The notes beneath the pieces are model-generated. The model saw only the letters and a program-made list of their open reading frames with translations, was not told where the DNA came from and did not search any database. Positions 18,699-26,412 of a DNA stretch of 64,000 nt are shown in pieces. This DNA comes from Saccharothrix ecbatanensis (GTDB taxonomy: Bacteria > Actinomycetota > Actinomycetes > Mycobacteriales > Pseudonocardiaceae), in contig NZ_JACHMO010000001.1 in the NCBI RefSeq assembly GCF_014205015.1, forward strand, positions 7,750,001-7,814,000, in the 5' to 3' direction. The stretch's first letter is position 1; every line of letters begins with the position of its first letter. The position numbers were made by a program, and so were the translations under genes.

Positions 18699-18906
18699 CG
18701 CGAGTCGAACCTCCAGGCCCCGCGTGTCGAACGCTCAGGCCCCGTGAGTCCTACGTTCAGAACGCGTGAGTCCTACGTTCGCGACCCCCGAGTTCAACGC
18801 TCAGTACAAGATCGACTGTTCTGAGCGTTGAATTCGGGGGTCCTGAACGTAGGACACGGTGGTCCTGAAGGTACGACTCGCGCGTTCTGAACGTAGGACT
18901 CACGCG
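18699..18906. repeat. Palindromic array of about 20-bp repeats
   Basis: At least nine imperfect units related to GTGAGTCCTACGTTCAGAAC fill the space between the convergent Fic-like and kynU genes. Five run forward (18699-18803), then, after a short spacer (about 18804-18817), four run inverted up to 18906, so the whole array can fold into a long hairpin. Some units have a GAGTTCAACGCTCAG variant. A second array follows dacB at 58794. Confidence 0.9.
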
Positions 18907-18907
18907 G

Positions 18908-20047
18908 CTAGAGGAGGGTTTTCAGGGTGGCGGCGGCGCGTTCGGCGTCCGCGAAGGTGTTGTAGAGCGGGGCGAAGCCGAAGCGGAGGACGTCGGGCGG
19001 GCGGAGGTCGCCGATCACCTGACGTTCGATCAGCTGGGCCATGATCCGCTTCGCTTCAGGGTGGCGGAGCGACACCTGGTGCCCGCGCCACTCGTCGCGC
19101 GGGGTGATCACCTCGATGTCCGGCAGGTCGTCCACCAGGGACATGAAGTGCGAGGTCAGACGCAGGCCCTTGGCCCGCACGTCGGCCATCTCGACGTGGT
19201 CCCAGACGTCCAGGGCGGCGTCCAGCGCGAGCATCGAGATGATGTCCGGCGTGCCGACGCGGGCACGGGAAACGCCAGGATCCGGCGTGTACTCCGGCGA
19301 CATCGCGAACGGCGCCTCGTGGCCCGTCCACCCGGTCAGCGGCTGGTCGAACACGGGCTGGCCGGCCTTCGGCACGTAGATGAACGCGGGCGAGCCGGGG
19401 CCGCCGTTGAGGAACTTGTACGTGCAGCCCACGGCCAGGTCGACGCCGAGCGCGTCCAACTCGATCGGCAGCACGCCCGCGCTGTGGCACAGGTCCCAGA
19501 CGACCTTCGCGCCCACCGCGTGCACCTGCTCGGTCAGCCGCGCCATGTCCAGCAGCCGACCCGTCCGGTAGTCGACGTGGTTCAGCAGCACGACCGCCGT
19601 GGTGTCCCGCAGGTCCAGCTCCTCCGGCGGAGCCGCCCGCAACGCGAGCCCCGTCAGCTCCGACACCGACCGCGCGATGTACCCGTCCGTCGGGAACGTG
19701 CCCTCGTCCACGACGATCTCCATGCGGTCGGTGTTGCGCACCGCCCCCATCAACGCCTTGAACAGGTTCACGCTGGTCGAGTCCGCCACCACGACCTGCC
19801 CCGGCGCGGCGCCGATCAGCCGCCCGACCCGGTCGCCGACCCGTTCCGGCGCCTCCCACCAGCCCTCCGACCAGCTCCGGATGAGCCGCCGGCCCCACTG
19901 CTCGCGCACCACGTGCTGCACCCGTTCGGCGACGGCCTTCGGTGGCGCTCCCAGCGAGTTGCCGTCCAGGTACACGACGTCGTCGTCGAGGTCGAACAGG
20001 TCGCGGATGTGCGCCAACGGGTCGGTCGGGTCGGTCGGGCTCGTCAT
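18908..20047 (-). CDS. kynU: Kynureninase
   Basis: 379 residues, a PLP aminotransferase-fold enzyme. Diagnostic segments: YLDGNSLGAPP, VVWDLCHSAGVLPIEL (Asp contacting the cofactor) and the PLP lysine in GCTYKFLNGGPGSPAF. It cleaves kynurenine to anthranilate and alanine. The start overlaps the kynA stop by four bases, so both are one operon for tryptophan breakdown; the formamidase for the middle step is not in the window. Confidence 0.96.
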   Translation of the reverse strand: MTSPTDPTDPLAHIRDLFDLDDDVVYLDGNSLGAPPKAVAERVQHVVREQWGRRLIRSWSEGWWEAPERVGDRVGRLIGAAPGQVVVADSTSVNLFKALMGAVRNTDRMEIVVDEGTFPTDGYIARSVSELTGLALRAAPPEELDLRDTTAVVLLNHVDYRTGRLLDMARLTEQVHAVGAKVVWDLCHSAGVLPIELDALGVDLAVGCTYKFLNGGPGSPAFIYVPKAGQPVFDQPLTGWTGHEAPFAMSPEYTPDPGVSRARVGTPDIISMLALDAALDVWDHVEMADVRAKGLRLTSHFMSLVDDLPDIEVITPRDEWRGHQVSLRHPEAKRIMAQLIERQVIGDLRPPDVLRFGFAPLYNTFADAERAAATLKTLL

Positions 20048-20871
20048 ACGTGACTCCTAGCCGTCCACAGCTCTGGGAAAACCGAGCGTTGCGTCCGCTT
20101 CTCCAGCCACGCAACCCCCGCGGACCCGCCGGTTCCGGTTTTCGCGCCCATCGAACGGCGCGTCGCGAGCAGGTGGTCGTAGCGCCAGCGGGCGAACTCC
20201 TCGGCGATGTCGGTCAGCGCCTCGCCGAGTTCGAGCAGGTCACGGGACCCGCTGCGGTAGATGTCCGCCCACACGGCCTCTACCTCGGCACTCGGCTCGT
20301 ACGGCTGGCTGACGTCACGTTCCAGGACGTGAGAGGGGATCGGCAGACCTTGGCGCTCCAGGAAGCCGAGCACGTCGTCGTACAGGCTCGGCTCGCTGAG
20401 CAGCTTTTCGAGCGCGTCGTGCTGCTGCGGCACGGCACGGTGCGGCACGAGCATCGACCGGGACTTCTCGCCGAGCAGGAACTCCACCTCGCGGTACCGG
20501 CCGGACTGGAAGCCGGAGCCCTCACCGAGCGCGTCGCGGAACGAGTTGAACTCGGCCGGCGTCATCCGGGCGATCGGTCGCCACGCCGCGTTGAGGGCCT
20601 GCATGTGCAGGTCGCTGCGGCGCAGGGTGCGAACGGCCGCACGCACGTCGTCGGCGCGCAGCTCCTTCTTGGCCTGCCGCCACTCGAAGCACAGCAGCCC
20701 GAAGTACAGCTCCATGACCTGCGTGATCACCAGGAACGACATCTCACGCGGGTCTTCGGACCACTGCTGTTGCAGCGAGTGCAGCACGGAGGCGTGCACG
20801 TAGTCCTCATAGGGCGTCGTGCCGCCGAAGTCGAGTTTGGGTGCGACCGGGCAAGTCATGTCTTCCATCAT
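20044..20871 (-). CDS. kynA: Tryptophan 2,3-dioxygenase
   Basis: 275 residues (start at ATG 20871, 20868 or 20859). Family motifs: TPYEDYVHASVL, the substrate-contacting EFNSFRDALGEGSGFQSGRYREVEFLLG region, the heme-ligand His in RWRYDHLLATRR, and GTGGSAGVAWL. It opens the tryptophan indole ring to N-formylkynurenine. The position of the active-site His in the Xanthomonas enzyme (HQTSELW) is Thr here (ITQVMELYF), which I recall as usual in actinobacterial enzymes. Confidence 0.95.
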   Translation of the reverse strand: MMEDMTCPVAPKLDFGGTTPYEDYVHASVLHSLQQQWSEDPREMSFLVITQVMELYFGLLCFEWRQAKKELRADDVRAAVRTLRRSDLHMQALNAAWRPIARMTPAEFNSFRDALGEGSGFQSGRYREVEFLLGEKSRSMLVPHRAVPQQHDALEKLLSEPSLYDDVLGFLERQGLPIPSHVLERDVSQPYEPSAEVEAVWADIYRSGSRDLLELGEALTDIAEEFARWRYDHLLATRRSMGAKTGTGGSAGVAWLEKRTQRSVFPELWTARSHV

Positions 20872-20960
20872 GGCCCTGCGTTCGCGTGATTTGAATGGCC
20901 GACAACCGGTGTTTGAGCCAGAACTTCTTACGACTGAAAGGCGATATCGGGAGTAGCTTT

Positions 20961-21416
20961 GTGGTCGTGAACACCGAACTGGATCACGTGGATTGGGCCC
21001 TGTTGGAGGCCCTCCAGGAGGACGCGCGGCTGTCGTACAACGAGCTGGCACGGCGGGTGCACGTCTCACCGCCGACGGTCGCGCAGCGCGTGCGGCGGCT
21101 GGAGAACGCGGGCGTCATCACCGGCTACCGCGCGACCGTGGACCCGACGGCGGTGGGGCGGTCGGTGGTCGCCTTGGTGCGGATGAAGTGCTACGGGCCG
21201 AGGTGCATCACGGTGCACCCGGAACTGCTGGACGACTGCCCGGAGGTGGTCGAGGTGGTGCGGCTGACCGGCGACATCTGCTCGGTGGTGAAGGTGGTGA
21301 CCACGTCGATCAGCGAGCTGGAACGGCTGCTCGTGCGGCTGGGCGGCTACGGCGAGACGTCCAGTGCCATGGTGCTGTCGACGCCCATCCCGTGGCGCCC
21401 GGTGCTACCCGGCTGA
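20961..21416 (+). CDS. Lrp/AsnC-family transcriptional regulator
   Basis: 151 residues from GTG at 20961, which has GGGAG seven bases upstream (GTG at 20967 also possible). The N-terminal helix-turn-helix LSYNELARRVHVSPPTVAQRVRRL is followed by an RAM ligand-binding domain (VVALVRMKCYG to VLSTPIPWRP). Divergent from kynA with 89 bp between starts, it probably controls the kyn operon in response to tryptophan or a catabolite, as KynR-type regulators do. Confidence 0.92.
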   Translation: MVVNTELDHVDWALLEALQEDARLSYNELARRVHVSPPTVAQRVRRLENAGVITGYRATVDPTAVGRSVVALVRMKCYGPRCITVHPELLDDCPEVVEVVRLTGDICSVVKVVTTSISELERLLVRLGGYGETSSAMVLSTPIPWRPVLPG

Positions 21417-21440
21417 CCGTCAGCCGGAGTTGGCCGGCTT

Positions 21441-21528
21441 GGATTCGGCAGGCCAGGTTCGGTCGGCCAGGTTCGGCAGGCCTGGGTTCGGCAGGCCCGG
21501 GTTCAGTCGGCTGGGGTTCAGCTGGCCG
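21441..21528. repeat. 14-15-bp x 6 tandem repeat at the murQ 3' end
   Basis: Six units of the type GGGTTCGGCAGGCCN run through the convergent Lrp-murQ space. The last unit contains the murQ stop codon (TCA at 21518-21520), and the unit before it carries an identical GGGTTCAG, so the stop itself is inside the repeated sequence. Confidence 0.85.
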
Positions 21529-22453
21529 GGCCTGGCAGCAGCTGGCCGAGCGCGTGTCGGACGTGCCCTTGCGTGCGTTCCAACGCCTCCGCAGCGCGCG
21601 CTGCGGGCACATTGGTCAACAAGTGCACCAGAGCCACCTTCAGGTCACCGCCCGCGTCGGCCAATGCGGTCGTGCACTCCAACTCGCCCAGACCCGTCGC
21701 CTCACGCAGGATGCGCACGGTCCGGCCGCGCAGCTTCGCGTTGGTGGCACGCATCGACACCATCAGGTTCGAGTACGTGCGGCCGAGACGGACCATCACG
21801 GCGGTGGAGAACGACGTCAGCACCAGCTTCTGCGAGGTGCCCGCCTTCATCCGGGTGGAGCCCGCGATCGCCTCCGGCCCGGTGTCGACCGCGATCAGCA
21901 CGTCCACCTCGACGGGCGCCGGCGCGGTCGGGTTGTTGGACACCAGAACGGTGTGCGCGCCCATCGTGCGGGCCTGTTCCAGCGCGGCCACCACGAACGG
22001 CGTGCGGCCGGACGCCGTGACGCCCAGCACCAGGTCACCGGCGGCGGCGTGCCGGCGGATCTCGGCGGCGCCGTCGGTCCCCTGGTCCTCCACGTCCTCC
22101 ACGGCGTTCACCAGCGCGTCCCGGCCGCCCGCGTGGTGGGCGACGAACCAGTCCGGCGGCGCGTTGAACGTCGGCACCAGCTCGGCGGCGTCGAGCGTGG
22201 CCAGCCGGCCGGACGTGCCCGCGCCGACGTAGTGCACCCGGCCGCCCGCACGCAGCGCGCCGACGGCGAGGTCGGCGGCACGGGCCAGCTCCGGCAGCAC
22301 GGCCGCGACCGCGTCCGGGACCAGCTGGTCCTCGGCGTTGATGAGCCGGAGCACCTCCAGCGTGGAGAGCCGGTCGATGTCCTGGGTCCGCGGGTTCCTG
22401 GCCTCGGTGGGGGATTCCACGCGGACCGCGACATCGTGCCGGGGCGGCGTCAT
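21518..22453 (-). CDS. murQ: N-acetylmuramic acid 6-phosphate etherase
   Basis: 311 residues. SIS-domain sugar-phosphate site VGAGTSGRLATLDAAEL and the N-terminal ESPTEARNPRTQDIDRLS motif identify MurQ, which removes the lactyl ether from MurNAc-6-phosphate to give GlcNAc-6-phosphate. The start overlaps the murR stop by four bases. With the upstream exported hydrolases this is the cytoplasmic end of cell-wall sugar recovery; no MurP-type PTS permease is present. Confidence 0.97.
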   Translation of the reverse strand: MTPPRHDVAVRVESPTEARNPRTQDIDRLSTLEVLRLINAEDQLVPDAVAAVLPELARAADLAVGALRAGGRVHYVGAGTSGRLATLDAAELVPTFNAPPDWFVAHHAGGRDALVNAVEDVEDQGTDGAAEIRRHAAAGDLVLGVTASGRTPFVVAALEQARTMGAHTVLVSNNPTAPAPVEVDVLIAVDTGPEAIAGSTRMKAGTSQKLVLTSFSTAVMVRLGRTYSNLMVSMRATNAKLRGRTVRILREATGLGELECTTALADAGGDLKVALVHLLTNVPAARAAEALERTQGHVRHALGQLLPGPAS

Positions 22454-23367
22454 TTACCGGACTCCCGGCGTCGCCTGCCGTCCGGTCGGGCGCCCAGGCG
22501 ATGCCCCGACACCGCGTCGTACGTCGCTTCGAGGGCCATCTTGGCGCTGTCCACGTGCCGCTGCGCGACGCCGATGAACAGGCAGTCGATCACGGTCAGC
22601 TGGGCGATCCGGCTGGCCATCGCACCCGAGCGGAACGTGGTCTCGCGTGCCGCCGTGGTCAGCACGTGGTCGGAGACCTCGCTGATCGGCGAACGCGGGA
22701 AGTTGGTCAGCGCCACCGTGGTCGCGCCGCGATCCTTGGCCACCCGCAGCGCCTCGACCGTCTCCGACGTGGAGCCGGTGTGCGAGATGCCGACCGCCAC
22801 GTCCGCCTTGGTCAGCACGGCGGCGGACGTGAGCGCGATGTGCGTGTCGTTCCACGCGAAGCAGATACGCCCTATCCGGTGCAGCTTCTGCTGGAGGTCG
22901 AACGCGACGAACGCGCTCGCGCCGAAGCCGTAGACGTCCACCCGGCCCGCGCCGGCGACCGCCTCGACCACCGCTTCCAGCGTTTCCACGTTCAGCTGCT
23001 CGGCGGTCTCCTCGACCGCCCGAGCGTCCGCGAACGCCACTTTGCCCACCACCTGACGCATGTCGTCGCCCGGGCCGATGTCTCCGCCCAGGTCGCGGTC
23101 GGTGCGCATCGACGTGCGTGCCGTATCGGCCGCCAGAGCTATGCGCAGTTCGGGGTAGCCGCCGACACCGATCGCCTTGCAGAACCGGGTCACCGTTGTC
23201 TCGCTGGTGCCCGCGGCCTCGGCGACCTCGGTGATGCTCCGGTGTGCGACGGTCGCCGGGTTGTCCAGCACGACCTTGGCGACCCGCTGTTCCGCGCGGG
23301 CCAGGCCCGGCAGGAGTGAACGGATCTTGACCAAGGGACTGGAGTCGGCGTGACTTTCGGTGGACAC
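22450..23367 (-). CDS. murR: MurR/RpiR-family transcriptional regulator
   Basis: 305 residues. N-terminal RpiR helix-turn-helix (AHRSITEVAEAAGTSETTVTRFCKAIGVGGY) and a C-terminal SIS domain (GRVDVYGFGASAFVAFDLQQKL, ISHTGSTSETVEALRVAKDRGA) that would sense a sugar phosphate such as MurNAc-6-P. Translationally coupled to murQ. The 112 bp to the exported hydrolase gene upstream may hold its own promoter. Confidence 0.93.
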   Translation of the reverse strand: MSTESHADSSPLVKIRSLLPGLARAEQRVAKVVLDNPATVAHRSITEVAEAAGTSETTVTRFCKAIGVGGYPELRIALAADTARTSMRTDRDLGGDIGPGDDMRQVVGKVAFADARAVEETAEQLNVETLEAVVEAVAGAGRVDVYGFGASAFVAFDLQQKLHRIGRICFAWNDTHIALTSAAVLTKADVAVGISHTGSTSETVEALRVAKDRGATTVALTNFPRSPISEVSDHVLTTAARETTFRSGAMASRIAQLTVIDCLFIGVAQRHVDSAKMALEATYDAVSGHRLGARPDGRRRRESGK

Positions 23368-23479
23368 GTGGGAAACTTACTAACCGCTCAACCTACGGTC
23401 AACGGAGGGTGGGCTTAACTCACCCCAAACGTGACACGATTTCACCATTTGGTCGATCACGCGGTCGGTCGCCACGTCA

Positions 23480-25132
23480 CTAACGGTCCGCGGCCCACCA
23501 CCCTTCGGCACGAAGACCCGCGGGCTCGCGCTCCGCGTCAAGTGCCACGCCGTGCTCGTCGGTGATGCGCACGGCGTCCACGTACACACCGCGCCCGCCG
23601 TAACCCGTGCCGCGGACGTACCGCCAGCGGTACTGCGTCGCCGACGCCGTCTCGACCTCGACCTTGTGCCACCGCCGCTGCCCGTACCCGGCCAACACCT
23701 GGACTTCGCGCCAGGTGGCGCCGTCGCCGGTCGCCTCGACCACGACCTTGTCGCCCGGGTCCAGGTCCACGAACGCCCAGAACGACAACCGCTGCGTCTC
23801 CGACCGCTGCGGGAGGTCACGCGTGGTCAACGTGCCGCCGTTCGTGTCGGGCGTCCACGCCGTGCCGTGCCGCGGCCGGACCGCCATCGCTTGCGCCAGG
23901 CCGTCGGCCGCCACCCGCCGGGCCGGGTTGATCGAGCCCCAGTTGCGGCTCGGGTGCACCCGGTTGGTCAGCAGGATCGCGATCGACCGCGACAACGGGT
24001 CCAGCACCAGCGTGGTGCCCGTGTAGCCGGTGTGCCCGGCGGCCCTCGGCGACGTCAGCGCGCCCATGTACCAACGCTGGTCCAGCTCGAAGCCGAGACC
24101 GTGCGCGTTGCCGGGGAAGGCCTGGTTGAAGTCCGTGAGCATCAGCTCGACGGTGCCCTCCTCCAGGATCCGGCCGCCCGCGTGCACGCCGCCGTTGAGG
24201 ATCGCCTGGCCCAGCACGGCCAGGTCGCGCGCGGTGGCGAAGACACCAGCGTGACCCGCTACCCCGCCCAGCGACCAGGCGTTCTCGTCGTGCACCGAGC
24301 CGCGGATGATGCCCCGGCCCGCCTGGTACTCGGTGGCCGCGACCCGGTCGAGCTTCGCCGCCGGCGGGTTGTAGCCGGTGTCCACGAGGCCGAGCGGCGC
24401 GGTGATGTCGTCGCGCACCAGCTCGTCCAGCTTCTTGCCGGACCACTTCTCGGCCAGCAGGCCGAGGGTGATCAGGTTCAGGTCCGAGTACAGGTACGTG
24501 CTGCCGGGGGTGCTGCGCGGCTTCGTGTCCATCACGGCCTTGATCCGCGACGGCACGTCCGGGTACTGCGACCACAGCGGCAGCCAGGCCACCAGGCCGG
24601 ACGTGTGCGTGAGCAGCTGCCGGACGGTGATCGACTCCTTGCCGTTCACGCCGAACTCCGGCAGGTGGCGGGCCACCGGGTCGTCCAGCCCGAACCTGCC
24701 CTGCTCGTGCTGCCGCATCACCACGATCGAGGTGAACAGCTTGGAGATCGACGCCAGGTCGAAGATCGTGTCCTGGGCCATCGGCACGCGCTGGGCCTCG
24801 GGCAGCTCGGTGCCCGCCCCGTCGGAGTAGCGGACCGCCCAGCCCGTCGGCTCGTGGGTGACCACGACGCCGTCGTGCGCGAACAGCGTGACGGCGCCCG
24901 CGAAGAGCGGGTGGCCGGTGGCGTCCGCGACGGTGTAGCGCTGGACCTGAGCCAGGGCGGCGTCCAGCGGGGCCGGGTCGAGTCCCACGTGTTCAGGGGT
25001 ACCCGGACGCAGCACGCTGCTCGCCCAGCCCTGGTGCGGCTGGTCGAAGCGGGCCTCGCGGCCCTCGGCGTGCGCCGGCAGGGTGACGGTCACGGCCATG
25101 GCGGTCGCGATCAGCAGGGCAGGGACGCGCAT
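23480..25132 (-). CDS. Exported serine hydrolase, AmiE/YbbE-like, with C-terminal domain
   Basis: 550 residues with a Sec signal peptide (start MRVPALLIATAMAVTVTLP, cleavage after AHA). The beta-lactamase/transpeptidase-fold domain (about 40-430) has the SxxK motif in DLASISKLFTSIVV and a tyrosine motif in YLYSDLNLITLG. In Bacillus subtilis the homologous YbbE (AmiE) trims peptides from muropeptides next to NamZ and NagZ, as here. An added C-terminal domain (about 435-535, SFWAFVDLDPGDKVVVEA) resembles a carbohydrate- or surface-binding beta-sandwich. Confidence 0.85.
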   Translation of the reverse strand: MRVPALLIATAMAVTVTLPAHAEGREARFDQPHQGWASSVLRPGTPEHVGLDPAPLDAALAQVQRYTVADATGHPLFAGAVTLFAHDGVVVTHEPTGWAVRYSDGAGTELPEAQRVPMAQDTIFDLASISKLFTSIVVMRQHEQGRFGLDDPVARHLPEFGVNGKESITVRQLLTHTSGLVAWLPLWSQYPDVPSRIKAVMDTKPRSTPGSTYLYSDLNLITLGLLAEKWSGKKLDELVRDDITAPLGLVDTGYNPPAAKLDRVAATEYQAGRGIIRGSVHDENAWSLGGVAGHAGVFATARDLAVLGQAILNGGVHAGGRILEEGTVELMLTDFNQAFPGNAHGLGFELDQRWYMGALTSPRAAGHTGYTGTTLVLDPLSRSIAILLTNRVHPSRNWGSINPARRVAADGLAQAMAVRPRHGTAWTPDTNGGTLTTRDLPQRSETQRLSFWAFVDLDPGDKVVVEATGDGATWREVQVLAGYGQRRWHKVEVETASATQYRWRYVRGTGYGGRGVYVDAVRITDEHGVALDAEREPAGLRAEGWWAADR

Positions 25133-25144
25133 CGCTGTCTCCCT

Positions 25145-26407
25145 CTACCGGTAGCTCAGGTAAGGCGTGCGGGTGCGTTCGAACGTGGCCAGTTCGTCGG
25201 CCCAGGCCCCGACCACCTCGTCGGCGCCCGCGCCCGCGTCGACCATGCGGCGCAGCCGGTCGGAGCCGCTGAGCTTGTCGATGTAGTGGTCCGGGCGCCA
25301 CGCGAAGACCTGCGGGTAGCGGGCCTTCGCCGCGACGATCATGGCGACCGCGGTGCGGGGCGCGTCGAAGCTGTGCGGGTCGGTGAGGTGCAGGGTGACA
25401 CCGGCGCACAGCTTGTTCGCGAACTTGTTGAACGTCGGCGTGAAGTACGTCTCGCGGAACCGGACGCCGGGCAGGCCCAGCGCGTTGAGGTCCTCGGCCC
25501 AGCGCCAGTCCAGGCCCGGCGCGCCGATCGTCTCGAACGGTCGGGTGGTGCCGCGGCCCTCGGAGAACACGAGCCCTTCGAACAGGCACGTGCCGGGGTA
25601 GACCAGCGCGGTGTCGTGCGTGGGCACGTTCGGGCTCGGCGGCACCCACGGCAGGCCGGAGTGCAGGTCGCTGCGCTTCCAGCCCTTCACGTCGACCACT
25701 TCGAGGCTGCTCACCCGGCCGCCGTCGGTGGGCAGGAACTCGCCGTCGAACAGGCGGGCCAGCTCGCCGATCGTCATGCCGTGCTGCTGGACGATCGGCT
25801 TGCGGCCGACGAAGGTCGCGTGGGCCGGGTCGAGCTGCGGGCCGCGGGCCGTGCCGCCGACCGGGTTGGGGCGGTCGAGCACGACGAACCGCGTGCCGGT
25901 CTTGGCGGCGGCCTGCATGACCGCGTACATGGTCCAGATGTAGGTGTAGAAGCGCGCGCCGATGTCCGCGATGTCGAACACGAGCGTGTCGACGCCCGAC
26001 TTGGCGACCATGTCGGCGATCTTGGCGACGTTCGCGCCGTAGGTGTCGTAGACCGGGATGCCGGTGCGCGGATCGAGGTAGTTGCCCTCCGAGCCGCCGG
26101 CCTGTGCCGTGCCGCGGAAGCCGTGCTCCGGTCCGAACGCGGCCTTCGGAGCCAGTCCGGCGGCCACCATCGAGTCCACGATGTGCGTGTGGTCGCGCAG
26201 CACGCCGGTCGGGTTGGTGACCACGCCGACGTTGTGGCCCGCGAACCGCCGCCAGCCGTCTTCGGCGAGCTGCTCGGCGCCGGTGTGGACGGTGCGCGGG
26301 CGGTCCGGGTGATAGGGGTTGTCCGTGCTCGCGCCGCTTTCGGTGGCGAGGGCGCCGAGCGCCGGCACGGCGAGGGCCCCTGCGGTGAGGAAGTGCCTGC
26401 GGTCCAT
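25145..26407 (-). CDS. namZ: Exo-beta-N-acetylmuramidase NamZ (DUF1343)
   Basis: 420 residues from ATG at 26407 (a GTG at 26419 would add four residues). A Tat-type signal, DRRHFLTAGALAVPALGALA, suggests folded export. The DUF1343 domain is complete: GVVTNPTGVLRDHTHIVDSM, FGPEHGFRGTAQAG, YGANVAKIADMV, VVLDRPNPVGG, LVYPGTCLFEGLVFSEGRGT. NamZ releases MurNAc from the non-reducing end of peptidoglycan chains. Between the genes for NagZ and the AmiE-like hydrolase. Confidence 0.93.
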   Translation of the reverse strand: MDRRHFLTAGALAVPALGALATESGASTDNPYHPDRPRTVHTGAEQLAEDGWRRFAGHNVGVVTNPTGVLRDHTHIVDSMVAAGLAPKAAFGPEHGFRGTAQAGGSEGNYLDPRTGIPVYDTYGANVAKIADMVAKSGVDTLVFDIADIGARFYTYIWTMYAVMQAAAKTGTRFVVLDRPNPVGGTARGPQLDPAHATFVGRKPIVQQHGMTIGELARLFDGEFLPTDGGRVSSLEVVDVKGWKRSDLHSGLPWVPPSPNVPTHDTALVYPGTCLFEGLVFSEGRGTTRPFETIGAPGLDWRWAEDLNALGLPGVRFRETYFTPTFNKFANKLCAGVTLHLTDPHSFDAPRTAVAMIVAAKARYPQVFAWRPDHYIDKLSGSDRLRRMVDAGAGADEVVGAWADELATFERTRTPYLSYR

Positions 26408-26412
26408 CGGGA

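Noticed and set aside
20044..20871. Broken tryptophan dioxygenase because the Xanthomonas active-site His is Thr
   Set aside because: The remaining signature, including the heme ligand, is intact and Thr at this position is, as I recall, normal in actinobacterial enzymes.
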